A stretch of 64,000 nt of DNA, taken from NCBI GenBank assembly GCA_037102815.1, contig BTPP01000004.1:62001-126000 (forward strand), given 5' to 3'. Positions 34,352 to 45,713 of the stretch are shown here, piece by piece. The first letter of the stretch is position 1; the number at the start of each line of letters is the position of its first letter. A model generated the notes under the pieces. The model made no database searches. It was not told the DNA's origin and was given only the letters and a program-made list of their open reading frames with translations. The DNA comes from Neurospora intermedia (lineage: Eukaryota; Ascomycota; Sordariomycetes; Sordariales; Sordariaceae). The translations under genes and the position numbers were made by a program.

Positions 34352-37300
34352 CTACTGGGTCATTGAAACGTCTCCGTCGTCAGCCGCAACTGCAACCGTA
34401 GCCACATCCGTAGCCTCACCCGCCAACTCATCCACTCCCTGCTCCCCACCTTTTACTCCTGCTAATGGCTCCGCTACTTCGTCGGGTTGAGCAGCCTCGT
34501 CCACCTCGACAACCCTCGCCATATTCTTCCTCGGCCTACCCCTCTTGGGCTTAGCTGTCTGCACAACGCCCGGTTGCGCGGGGGCAACGTCCGACACAAC
34601 CTTCTGCTGAGCCTCCCAAGGAACAGACACCTCCGATGCGCCAGAAACGCTACCAGCCGTCTTCATCTCCTCCTCCTCCCCTTCAGCAACAGCGTTTCCA
34701 GAGTGTTGCAAGTCAGCCAAGTATTGGAGTGTGAGATCAGTCCAGCCCCTCCCGCCCGTCTTCTCCACCAGGAACGGATTCAATTCTCCTCTGAACCACC
34801 TCTCCTTCCTCTTCACGCTCCTTTCTCCGCCCTCCAGTGCTGACAGTGCAGCTCGCGTTGTGCGCATCCTTTTCGTTCCCGTCCCCCCTCCCGTGTTATT
34901 TAACCCCGTACCCAAAGCCACATTTGGCCCCACGCCGCCTCCGTCCACGTTACTCGTGCCAACACCTTCGCTCACGCTAAGCAAACTACTCATCTTCAAC
35001 CTTCTCCTCTGCAGATTCGATTCATAAGCGACGATGCTCCGCACGTAAGGGGCAACGTCCAGTGTTATGAGGTCCATGGTGCGGTCGAAGACGGAGGGGT
35101 CCAAGTAGGATGTCGTGGCTATAGAGGAGTCTGAAGTGGCGATAGGGTCAAAGGCAAAGGCAAGGTCGATTCGGTTAATAGTTGGTTGCTCAGGAGAAGA
35201 GAGGGAGAGGTCGGTCAAGGATTTGGTGATTATATTGAGGGCAGAGGATTCGTTTAGTGGCTGGAGGGCATCAGTGGATGTAGGATGTTGGGCGAGTGAT
35301 GAGGTCCGCGACCGTAAAACGGAGCGAGATAGCGATTTGATGGTTGCTGGAAGACCCGTATTGAGGGAGTCGTGGAGAGTAAGAGGAGGAGAATCGAGCG
35401 GCGTTAGACCGAGGACGTTGTCGTCGCGGGCTTTAGCTGGGGGCTCGGGTAGTGTGGCGTCTAGTGGCTCCTGTAATATTACTGTTAGCGAACACGGTTA
35501 TGTGGGAATTGAATGTCTTACCTCGTTCAGTGTCCCAAATGACCGAGAAGAGCAGAGATCCGCTGCGCTCAGGGCATCAGCCAGTTCCTCAAACGCTTCA
35601 AGAGCCTCAAGCCTTCCAGCCCCAGACGAAGGCATCCCTTCCGCCCATGGTTCCAGCCCAACAGAGTCTTGCCAGCTCCCCATATCAAGGCCCCACGAAT
35701 CCCAAGTTTGCTCCAGTAGCTCTTCCTCCACTAGCCGTCCATCAGTAGCCTTTCCGATCACAGGGTCTCGCCCAAGCCAGTTCATACCCCTGAGATATGT
35801 GCTCTGACTAACAACCCTCACCACATCCCCGTTCTCGTCAAGATCACAGCCTCTCGGCCACCTCGGATAATACCAATCAAAGCCTCCCTTCCTATCCCCG
35901 ACGCCTATCTGGCACCAATACTGCAGATCCGTAGTCGCGGCGCGGAGGTCATGGCCGCGCGACTCGTACAAAGATGCGACGGCTTGTCGTGTGAGAGCGT
36001 GACCTTCGTTAGCTGCTACCAGCAATAGGCGATCAACCGCAAGATCTGTAGGCGGTGGGCTTAGCCGGAAGATGCCGTGTAGTCTGAGCGTGTGGAGGGG
36101 GAGTAGAGTCTCGTCGTTGCATGTCATGATGAAGGGTCGTTTGGCTTGCGCGATAAGGGTGACGATGGTGGTCCAGAATTGCTTGTCTTCTTCGTAGAGA
36201 ATGTCAACTTCTTCGAGGAGAATGAGGGATTGTCTTTGGACCTTTCCGCTGTCTTTCTTGGCCTCTTTTGGTTCGCTGGTGGGTGGTGGCTTCGTGGGCT
36301 GCTTTGGTTTTGCTGCAGTGGTTTTGGGCCGGAAAAAAGCATTCATGGTTGCCTGCTTGCCAGATTTGACCTCCTCTGCAGTAGCATCTTCTTGATCATC
36401 TCCAGCTTTCTCGGAGGAGGATTGGTGCTGCTGGACGAGGTGATTCCTGGTCATGTCGCCAATTTTTTCAAGCACATCCTTGCCGCTCCTTCGGCTGCTC
36501 GAGTTGATCTCGAAGACCTCAAAGTCTAATTCTCTGGCCACTGCGTAGACGGCAGCTGTTTTGCCGCAGCCGTGAGGGCCGCTGATGACAAGTGTGTTTG
36601 CGATTTTGGAGGCATCTTTCTTGGACAAGTCCCCGGATTTGACGACGGTTTTCCTTGTGATGCCCCGAAAACCACTAGGTGCCCAGTTGGCTCCGTCGTC
36701 CGAGTCTTCGTCTAGCTCGAGCTCGTCGTCGCTAGAGACAATAAAGTCGTCGAGCTTCTTTCGCCTCTTTTTCCTGCCAGGGCCAACAGCCTTGGCTTTT
36801 TTCGGTTTGTCGGAATCGTTCGAGCCGGTCTCTACTGATTGCACCTTTAAGGCACGAAGCCAGTCTCGCAAAAGAAAGGCTTCGTTGCCGGGCTGCAGGA
36901 CCTCGGTGGCGTGGATAGGGCCGTACTTTTGTGTCCAGTTGCTGGTTTCGCATTGGCATTGATCGAAGGCTGACAGGGAGAAGGACAGGGAGTCGTATAG
37001 GCGGGCAAGTTGAGGGGGGGCTTTTAGTTGGCCAGTTGCTTGTGTCGTCCTGAATGTTTTGAGCTCCGGCAGGATGCGCTGCTGTAGTTTTCTCCCGCTC
37101 TCAAAGTGCTTGGTGGGAAGTCGAAGCTCAGGAGGTGCAGGCATGAAATCGTCCGTGTTGAAGTCGCGAAGAGCTTGTTTTACAGACTCAATTCCCATTG
37201 AGGTGCTAATCACATTTACGATCGATTCTTGTTGGTCCACCTGGGTTGACTGGCCCTTGGATTTGCGGGACGGCAAGGGCAGCTGAATATCTTGGTCCAT

Positions 37301-38473
37301 AGGTACATCATGGTCTCCGCGCACATGTACCATATCCTTCCACGGCCATACCGGGGGTTTTGCGCCAGGAAACTTTAAGGGCACGTTCTTGGAGAAACCG
37401 AACTGGGGCATTCGTCCAGTGAAGGCCGAAGCACGCGGCTTTATGGGCGAACATGGTGTAGACATGAAAACTTTCTGCGACGGTTCGCTAGTGGTAGGCT
37501 TGTCGTTCTTGGGTTCAGCAGCAGGGGGGGCAGCTGCGGATCCCTTGGCTTTCCCCGAAAAGAAGGGATGTGTGGATTTTGGGTTGGCGGGCTTGGAAGC
37601 TGGAGGTTTCTTGGCTCGCTGGCTGGTCCGTTGCGGTTGTTTTGGGGCCTTGAGGATGGCCTCAATCTTCTCGCCCACTCTCGTGCGTGCCTCGGCATCC
37701 GACTCGGAGCTATACTTAATAGTCACAACCTTGGACTCGGGCTTCTTTACGCGTGATGGCTGTACCCTCCTCTTTATTGTTGGAGCTGTCTCCTCGGTCG
37801 TCTCTGGCTGTTTTGGTTTGGGAGGTGACCCAATTGTTCCTGTTTTGGGATTGAGGCGGAGAAGTTTGGTTGGCTTTGGAGGCTCGACATTGGCGGCAGG
37901 AGGGATGACTGTAGGCGGCGGGGATGATCGGATATTGACGTCGACGAGATTCCGTATAATGCCACTAACATCATGTGCGGGAGCCGGTATGGCATCCTCG
38001 AGCTGGACAGGCGCTTCTGTGCCATTTGTGCCTTGTTGTTGTGGTAGCTCTGCCTCTTGTTGCGTGGTTGTGATATCCTCTTCTTCCCCTTCTTGTCCGG
38101 CATCCTCCTTTGTCTTTTCAAGTCTGATAAAATGGGTTGCGATACCCGGGCCGACATTGGGTTTTGTCCGTTTTCTCGTCTTTGGTTTCTTGTGGTCCTG
38201 GTCGTCTTCTAGGTCCGGGGACACCTTGCGACGCTTGCTCCGTCTCCCAGCTGTCTTCTCCAGGGTGTCATCTTCAACTTTTGGCTCCACGGGTTCGTCG
38301 ATAGACATTAGGGAATCCTCGGCCGTGTCTGGTTGGTGGGGAACGGAAGGGGTTTCTCTCGGAGCTGGGGGAGCGGGCTGTCGGTTCGGGGCAAAAAAGG
38401 GATGCAACGGCTTGCGAGCCGCGTCTGGAGAGTTGCCATTTTCGACCATGGCGAGGACAGCCACTGGTGTCAT
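34352..38473 (-). CDS. ELG1: Elg1/ATAD5-like AAA+ PCNA-unloading protein
   Basis: This is the large subunit of the alternative RFC complex that unloads PCNA from DNA after replication. Exons are 38473-35522 and 35470-34352 (1356 residues). The 51-nt intron has donor GTAAGA and acceptor TACAG. The Walker A motif GPHGCGKT lies at residues 632-639, followed by FEVFEINSSSRRSGKDVLEKIGD, characteristic of ATAD5/Elg1. Walker B appears as LILLEEVD near residue 750. The N-terminus has a PIP-like sequence (RKPLHPFFAP, about residues 20-29). The C-terminus has an AT-hook (KRGRPRK) and the conserved DLITLDVAPYVR segment. ATG 38473 (MTPVAVLAM) was chosen; the frame is open upstream through a TAC repeat without ATG. 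Basic, Pro-rich linkers separate the domains. Confidence 0.93.
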
Positions 38474-39726
38474 GGAGTGGTAGTAGTAGTAGTAGTACAC
38501 GTTGGGGGAGAACTGTGGATGATTTAGTTAATCCAGGTAGCCAGTTTGAAGTCAGGAGATGGAATGGCTACGGAGAGGGAGACATACTCGAAGACGACGG
38601 ATTATGAGACAGAGATCATGCTTCTGTTATGATGAGTGGTGACGGTACCTACCTACCCAATCAAAGATGAATGTGGTGAGGTGGATGTCACAAATATCAA
38701 ATCGATGCGAACTCCAATTGACCTGATAGAGGTACAGGGCAGTAAGTAAGTCCTCAGCTGCAACTGAATGCTGGATTCAGGCTGTGCATTCCACTTGGCT
38801 GCGACACGGGCTTAGTCGTGAAAGGAGTCGCGGGAGGGGAGGCATTGGATGCTCCCGCCGGCTTGCATCAGTTCAGTTAGTGATGTTAAGGGTGACCGCG
38901 TTCTGCCACTTTAGCACGCGTCTTACACTGGAGCTCCTGCCTCTAGTCCCGTCCCTTGCCGGCCGCATGCTCCAGTGATCGCCCGCGGCACCCAAGTCGT
39001 GTCGCACTCGCGCATCCTTCAGTAGAGCTACCGGCTAGGTAGAGGTACCAGGTACCTGGGCTGCCTGCCCCTGCTCCCGTCGTCCAGCGTGACAAAATAA
39101 ATGAGACCAATCGGATGGCCAAATGAACCAGTCTAATACCGCTCGTTAGAATTGAAAAAGGCCTTTGCTCAATCCAAAAAGAGATTGGTTTAGTTTGGTT
39201 CAACAAGAAGTTGGCCAATGTTCATTCAGCATGTTGAAGAACAGGAATTGCTTAGAATACAAATGCAAAGGAGTAATCAAGACGCTTGGATGCGTAGTAA
39301 GACTAGAGGTATGCCCAAGGTCACGGTGTCATGTCAACTTAAAGGTCTCAACCATTTTGTCCAGGACGAGCCCAGGAAGCAGCCAAACACTCACCGAAAA
39401 CTGAGGTCAAAGCTCACCTTGGACTCACCGTGCTCCCCAGAAAATGCCCCACTTTCTCACGTCCATCCAGGGCCCGCTCTCGTCCACGCTCAAGGGCCCA
39501 TTTATTTTTCAAAGTCTTGGCTTAACTTTTTTTCAGATCGCAGTCTTTTGAACGAGACGCAGTCCCTTCCCCTCCCCTCCCCCCCCGGCGCAGAGACCTG
39601 ACCAGAGCTTCAATTTGGTTTCGAGATTGGGGACCGGCGATGCCAATGGAATACTACAGCTAAACACCAAGCTCCGACATACCCATACTGTACTCTACGA
39701 TACCCCGTTTGTCTCCATTCACAACC
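38474..39726. promoter_or_regulatory. Divergent promoter region between ELG1 and UTP8
   Basis: This 1.25-kb gap separates two outward-facing genes. A (TAG)n trinucleotide run at about 38479-38497 lies just upstream of the Elg1 ATG. A short uORF (39640-39663, seven codons plus stop) sits in the UTP8 leader. TACCTACC and GGTACC motifs occur at 38646 and 39045. No additional gene is seen. Confidence 0.5.
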
Positions 39727-42686
39727 ATGGCGACCACCCTCCAAATACACAAGCCGTATGTGCTGAAGGCCTTGTCGCATCCTCTCGACCGTCCCGACGG
39801 ACCAGGAAAGCACACTATCGGCGAGGTCTACGGCCAGGTATCAGGGCCCGCCTCCAAAAAGAGGAAACGCTCCGAGCTCGCCGTTGCCATTGACGGCGAC
39901 TCGGTCCATCTCTACGATGTCAGTATCCTTCTGTCCGTCTGCCTTTGGTATCCGTCGCCGACTAACTCTTGCTTCAGATCCCCTCGGCGCAAGCCATCAC
40001 CTCCTACCTCGTCCCTCCCCAGGCCTACTTCACCTGCGCCCCCTACTCGCTGCGATGGAGATCCGCTGCTTCCAAGACCGCCTCTCGCTACACCTATGCC
40101 TCGACACAAGACTCCCTCTCGGCCAAGAAGGAGATCAAGCTGTTCAAGGACGTCGTTGCCGAAGCTGGAAACACCACCTCGACCACTGCCACCTACGTCC
40201 ACCGTTGCGCTAAGCCCGTCGTCCATCTTTCGGCTACCTCAGTACGGACCTCCAGAGACACCTTGACCAACCAAGATACCCCCGCCCACGATGTCATCGC
40301 TGTGGCCGCCGACGGCACTCTGATCAGCCTCGCCGGCGAGACCCTTACCGAAAAGTGGCAGTCGTCGCCCTCCATCCTCACCCAGGAGCTGCCCTCCAAC
40401 ACCGGCTGCCATGTCGACTTTGTCCAGCCCGCCCTCGCGGCCGATGTCATCGATGGCATGTTTGGTGGAAAGAACGAGCTGTTTGGCGTCTTCCAGGAAA
40501 AGATTCACCGCCAAGGCTTCAACCCCGACATTCTAGTGCTCGTCACGTCGCCAGAAAAGTCCGAGTCTACACGCCAGAAATACTTGCACATTCTTGCCCT
40601 ACCAACCGAGAGGGCCTCTCAACAAGTAAACCAGCAGAACGTTATTCCCATCTTCGCCGCTCCTCTCCCAACCAAGACCGGTGCCGCCAAGTTCCAGCTC
40701 GACGTCAGGTCAGGCACTTTGCAGGAGCTGGCCGAGGGCGTCCTTTACACATATGCGTTCAACGGCGGTATTCCCCGTCTCGAGAATAAGCTGGAGGTCC
40801 CGGAGATGACCTCCTTCTTGCGCCTATCCAAGACCTCGGTTCTTGCCGCTACCGCTGACTCCCTTACCATCTACAACCCCGTCTACCGCTCGCTCCAGGC
40901 TACTGCTCCCCTTGAAGCCGGCGAGGGTGCCTCGTGCGAGCTTGTCACCTACCTTGCTAGCCGTGAGATCGCGGTTGGCCTTCGCGGAACCTCGTTGATT
41001 GCCGTCCAGATTGAAGCCCCCAAGGCCCGTACCAGCAAGCGCCGCGCTGAAGGCCTCCTCGCAGATTCGATCCGCCGCGGCCTTCCCAGAGCTCAGCCTA
41101 CTCAGAAGCGCGGCCATATCGAGCTTCCTCCTTCAGCTATCCTTGCGGAGGCTCTCCCTGGCACCATGACGGAGGAGTACCTTGCCCAACTGGCGGCTGA
41201 TACTGTCAAGGCGGACGAGTACCTCAACACCAACAACCTGAAGGGTTTCGAGGAGCTGCTGGCAGGCCAGTTCAAGATCCAGCTAAAGGCTAAGAAGGAG
41301 AAGAAGGAAAACAAGGATAAGAAGGTCAACAGCACTACCGAAGACAAGACCGAGACCTTGGACCTCCCCGAGTGGTCCTGGCCCTCCAAGCGCTCCGACT
41401 ACCCCCAGGTCGACCGTCGCTGGGTCTTTTACGCCATCAGCCGCGTCTTCTCTTGGACCAGCTCCAGCGAAAACCCAAAGGCCACACATCTCTCCTGCCG
41501 CCTTCCCGAGAGCAGCGTACTCAACTACCTCGTCGACGCTGGCCACCTGACCATCTCCAACATCAAGTCCGCTTTCAAGGAAGAGATCCGCGAACTCGGT
41601 GACCAAGTCGACAACGTCATCGGCGAGGAGCTTCCGGCCGTCCTTGTCGAAGTCGACCCAGCAATGGAGCTTCTCGTGGTCTACCTCTCCTCCACTCAGA
41701 CCTCTCCCTCCGAGCTCGTAACATCCATCAAGCTCATCCTCAGCAGCCTTGACTTGCTCAACAGCGCCAGTGCTCCCAAGCTGCAAGAGCTGGTCCTCCG
41801 TCCCTCTCCCAACGCCACCACGACGTCCTCCGAGGCCGACAAGCAGCCCGAGGACACCGAAATGACCGACGATGACGCCGCCATCACCAAGCAACTCGAC
41901 CAAGCCGAGCAAGAGCTCCAGCTCACCGAGTACCTCGCCGCCACCACTTCCTCGCGCTATCCCCTCCGCGCGCGTGGCCTCTCCGCCGCCTTCTCCAAGC
42001 TTTCTGCCTGCCCCTCCCTCCCCACCGTCCAGACCCTCCGCCGTCTGCTGACAACAGAGGAGATTGTTTGCCTCATGAACGTGCTTCGCAACGAGATGAT
42101 CAAAGACGGCTGGACCACCAGCTACGTGGCCGACGAGTTGCCCGAAGAAGAGCAGGAAGCGCCGCCCGATGGCTCCATCAAGCTTATTGCCGATTTGTTG
42201 AGCAGGTGCATTGACGCCGTTGGCTTAGGCGGCTGGATGGGCTTCGACGCTGTCTTGGCCTCGTGGGGCAGCCAGCAAGACGCCGCCGAGTTCTTCAACT
42301 ACTTCCAGAATGAGGTCAGCGTGGCGCTGGAGGGCCTCAATGAAACTGTCAGGCTCCAGGGCATGATTGGCGAAGCTACCAACTACGCCAAGAGGGCGAA
42401 TACGTTGCTTAGTGCTGCTGCGAAGCCCAAGGCCTCTTCGGAGGGTGAAGGTACCGCGGTCGTGCAATTGTCGGCGGGTCCTCTCCCGCTGGGCCTCAAG
42501 ACGGAGGAGAAGATCGGTTTGGAGAGAGTGCGTGGTGGTGGAGAAATTGTGCAGAGGAGCATGAGGCAGATCGGTATGTTTGTGAGCAAGAAGAGGAGAG
42601 GGTATGAGGTGCATAGGATTTCGGAGGAGGGCTTGCTGAGCAAGGGGAGTGGACGGCCTAGTTTGGTTGTTCAGGAGGCTCTTTGA
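39727..42686 (+). CDS. UTP8: U3 snoRNA-associated protein Utp8
   Basis: Utp8 belongs to the t-UTP/UtpA complex that joins rDNA transcription to early 18S pre-rRNA processing in the nucleolus. Exons are 39727-39918 and 39978-42686 (966 residues). The 59-nt intron has donor GTCAGT, a GACTAAC branch site and acceptor TTCAG. The N-terminal 350 residues show the beta-propeller-like Utp8 pattern (ITSYLVPPQAYFTCAPYSLRWR follows the splice). A Lys/Glu-rich segment (about residues 435-460) is a likely nuclear or nucleolar signal. The C-terminal half is helical. The start has near-ideal fungal context (CACAACCATGG). Family identification rests on the N-terminal pattern from memory and is strong but not certain. 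Confidence 0.82.
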
Positions 42687-44320
42687 GTATGGGGACAAGA
42701 AGTGTTGAAAAGTAGGGGTATACAATAGATGCTGCTTGTGATAGATAATAGGATGGATGGGTTGTTTGTGAAAGAAAGAACGTGTGTCCCAGATCTGGAT
42801 GTGGTGAGCACGAGACTGGGTAAGTTTCTGAGTGTTATTTGTAGAACAGAACAAAAACAAGGGAGGAATGTCAAGAGCAACATGGAAGGGAAAGTCATTG
42901 CGATACCCGATGGAAAGGGGAGAAGTATAGATGTTAGATACAGTAACAACTGGGATGGGCTTTTATTCAATTGGCCCAACCCCTCTCGAACGATGACCAT
43001 GACCGTGCTGGAATTAAAAGACACCATTCATTGCCTTGACCCCCTCTCTCGATTGTGCCTCCTCTCACAGGCCCTCAACTCATAGATTTGAGCTTGTTAA
43101 CCAAAAGCCTCTCTCTCCCATAACATAGGATATCAGGCTTCTTTTGTCAAAAGGACAGGATGACGGGATTAGTGATTCACCGGAGCAGCGAAGGTGCCAT
43201 GGGCCCATTTTGTCCAAACACACACACAAAGCCAGCATGAAAACTTTGCACGGGTAGTCTGTCTAACTCTTACTGTGTGTTACTACGAAAATGCCCGCGA
43301 AGATGGCATTTCACACTCTCTTATTCACACCTTTTCTTTCTTTCTTTTCTTCCCTCCTGGCCAGGTAACGAGACCATTCACACGCAAAGTACCGGGACCT
43401 ACGCCACCTCACTTACCTACCCACCCGGGGCTCCACCTAGTAGAAGTGCCCTGTCCGGGCCTCCAACAAATTGCCAACGGTTGGATAAGGTAGCATTGTC
43501 TCCGGACTCCGGCGCCGCTAGTAGGAGGATGTACACGTGGTGTAGGGTGCAAGCCGGAGGTATGTGGAGTATTATGGAGTAGAATATGTAATCCACCGGA
43601 CCCGGGACTGGCACGGAGATCACGGGGACCACGGGCGAGTACATCGGTTTCCCCTTCGCCGCTGGAAACTCCCGTCGTCTACACAAAACAGGATCAAGAA
43701 GGCCAGTCGCCCGCTTAGAGGTAGTAATCTGCCTCTGGAAATTCGGGTACTGTACCTCGCTACCCTAGCTACCTCTACCCTACACTACACCGATGAAGTG
43801 GTCGCTAACACGAATATCCAGCTGTCTAAAAGCGACCCGTCAACTTACAATCAGAAAGCGCATCCAAACGGGTGTCAGATATATCTCTCATTGGTAGAGG
43901 CATCGGAGATTTCTTGGAAACGATAATTCTTTTCACTGGCTTTTTTGGGCGGTGTTATTATGGATGTAGGATCCTTGTCGTCCAAGGACATGGAGCAATT
44001 AGCCACGCGTGCTAGTGTTGAGCTGAACAGCCGCAAATCAATAGTGCGTGCTTCCCGTTCCAATAGTGACGAGGTCCTGGGAAATTGTAGATGTTCTAGG
44101 CCAGAACGTTCACGGTGGATTTTTACCTACTCGTTACCTCTATCTACCTCTACATATACCAATGGAGGTCCGCGCAAGTTGTGTGTTGTGACAACCTACC
44201 TACCCTCACTCCTACCTCAGTCGCTCCTACCTCAGTCGCTCCTACCTCAGTCGCTCCTTACCTACCTGTATTTCTCGCCGATTTTCTGTCATTCGTTACC
44301 TACACTCGTTTATTGTAAGA
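42687..44320. other. Intergenic region with 15-bp tandem repeats near the next gene
   Basis: No gene is supported in this 1.6-kb gap. It holds the UTP8 3' region and the promoter of the mucin-like gene. Three exact copies of a 15-bp unit (CTCCTACCTCAGTCG) lie at 44209-44253, less than 110 bp upstream of the start codon. Confidence 0.5.
44209..44253 (+). repeat. Three tandem 15-bp units upstream of the mucin-like gene
   Basis: The 15-base unit CTCCTACCTCAGTCG is repeated three times exactly and starts a fourth, partial copy. It lies in the 5' leader or core promoter of the gene at 44321. The period equals that of the coding minisatellite inside the gene, but the unit sequence differs. Confidence 0.8.
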
Positions 44321-45713
44321 ATGAAGTTCGCTGGGCATCATGGAGTGTTGCCCGTCTTGGTTGGGGTTGCGGCGGCATCAAGATGTAAACCTCATCCTCC
44401 TTCGTCTTCTACCTTGATCACCACCCCGACCATCAGCTCAATTCCGGCCAGCTCAGTTCCGGCCAGCTCAGTTCCGGCCAGCTCAGTTCCGGCCAGCTCT
44501 GTCTTGATCAGCTCAGCTCCGGCCAGCTCTGTTCTGTCCAGCTCGTCGATTCTCTCCAGCTCGATCCCCTCCAGCTCGTTGGTTCCCACGTGCGGCGGCG
44601 CTCAGTGTCTTGCCGCCATCACTGCAGTCCCTAGTATTGGCGATGCCTTTTGCTCATCATGGCTATCCTGGACTCCTGCCACCACCGTCGTCACCGAAAT
44701 TGAGACGGTCACTTCGACACTCACCAACTTGGAGACCGTGACGGCTGTGGTTACCTTGACGACGGCCACAGTCACCGAGTAAGTCTCTTGTGTTTTTGCT
44801 GTGACCTTATTCCATGCACACGTGCACTCTTCTCTGTTGTTACCTGTAACTGACTCCCGTATTATCAAGAACCGCTGGCACGACCACCTTGTTCCAAAAG
44901 CGCCGCCAGCTGCCCTCCGCCGATCCAGCCGAGTCCATCTTCTCCGAATGCGATTCTGCCTCGGCGAGTGTTAGCAGCGCCTGCAGCTGCCATCTCGCTG
45001 GGTCTACCACCTCGACCGTGACTGTCACCGAAACAACCACCTCGACTGAGATTCCCGAGTACACTGTACGTGCCACCTCTCGTCTCTCTCCTCTTATACC
45101 TATCCACACAGCGTGCATACCTACTAACATAATATGCAAGGGCACCCTGACCACGACCGAAACCACCAACGTGATCCAAACCGTCTCCGCCGAAGCCACC
45201 CGCGTCGTCCCCGCGCAGCCCATCCTCAACTCGGGCCTCGAGTCCTACGTTACAACCGGCAACATCTCACCCTGGACCGACACCGTGTCCACCACGGGCG
45301 GCCGGTTGGAGATCATAAACGGCGTAAACCCATGCGTGAGCGCCAGCGACTGCGCCGGCGGGCGCGTCATCATCCGCGTCACCCCCCCGGTGAGTGGCGG
45401 CTACACGGCCATTCGGCAGACGTTCCTCGCCCGCCCCAACACGTCGTACAATTTCAGCTTCATGTACCGCTGCCTCAATTACAACAGCGCTGCTGCCAGC
45501 GCCTACATGAGCGTCTGGTACGCTGGCCAGCTTGTGCCCAACGGCAACGTGCAGTGCACTACTCCCGGTGCGCCGTTCGCACATCCCAGAGTGGGCCCGT
45601 TTACGACGGACGAGACGGGCGTGGGAGAGATCGAGGTCAGGTTCCATAACCCCGGCGCGTTGCCTTACTTGTACATGTACGCGGATGCGTTTGAGGCGAC
45701 CGTGGCTGTGTAG
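44321..45713 (+). CDS. Secreted mucin-like protein with CBM-like C-terminal domain
   Basis: Three exons are inferred: 44321-44778, 44870-45065 and 45141-45713 (408 residues). Intron 1 has donor GTAAGT and acceptor TCAAG. Intron 2 has donor GTACGT, an ACTAAC branch site and acceptor GCAAG; it is 75 nt and contains no in-frame stop, so retention would insert 25 residues. The protein starts with a signal peptide (LPVLVGVAAA), then a Ser-rich stalk with PASSV repeats. A Cys-containing segment, Thr-rich TVTET repeats and a Kex2-like KRR site follow. The C-terminal domain (LNSGLESYVTTGNISPW, RQTFLARPNTSYNFSFMYRC) is a beta-sandwich of the carbohydrate-binding CenC type. It is probably a cell wall or extracellular adhesin-like protein. 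Function is inferred from architecture only. Confidence 0.78.
44441..44500 (+). repeat. Coding minisatellite, 15-bp unit encoding (V/I)PASS
   Basis: Four near-exact copies of GTTCCGGCCAGCTCA occupy 44441-44500, with degenerate copies continuing to about 44580. They encode the PASSV stalk of the secreted protein and keep the reading frame whatever the copy number. Confidence 0.85.

Noticed and set aside
37389-38483. A 364-codon plus-strand frame opposite the Elg1 N-terminus
   Set aside because: It is antisense to a well-supported gene and its composition reflects Elg1's Pro/Lys/Ser-rich codons.
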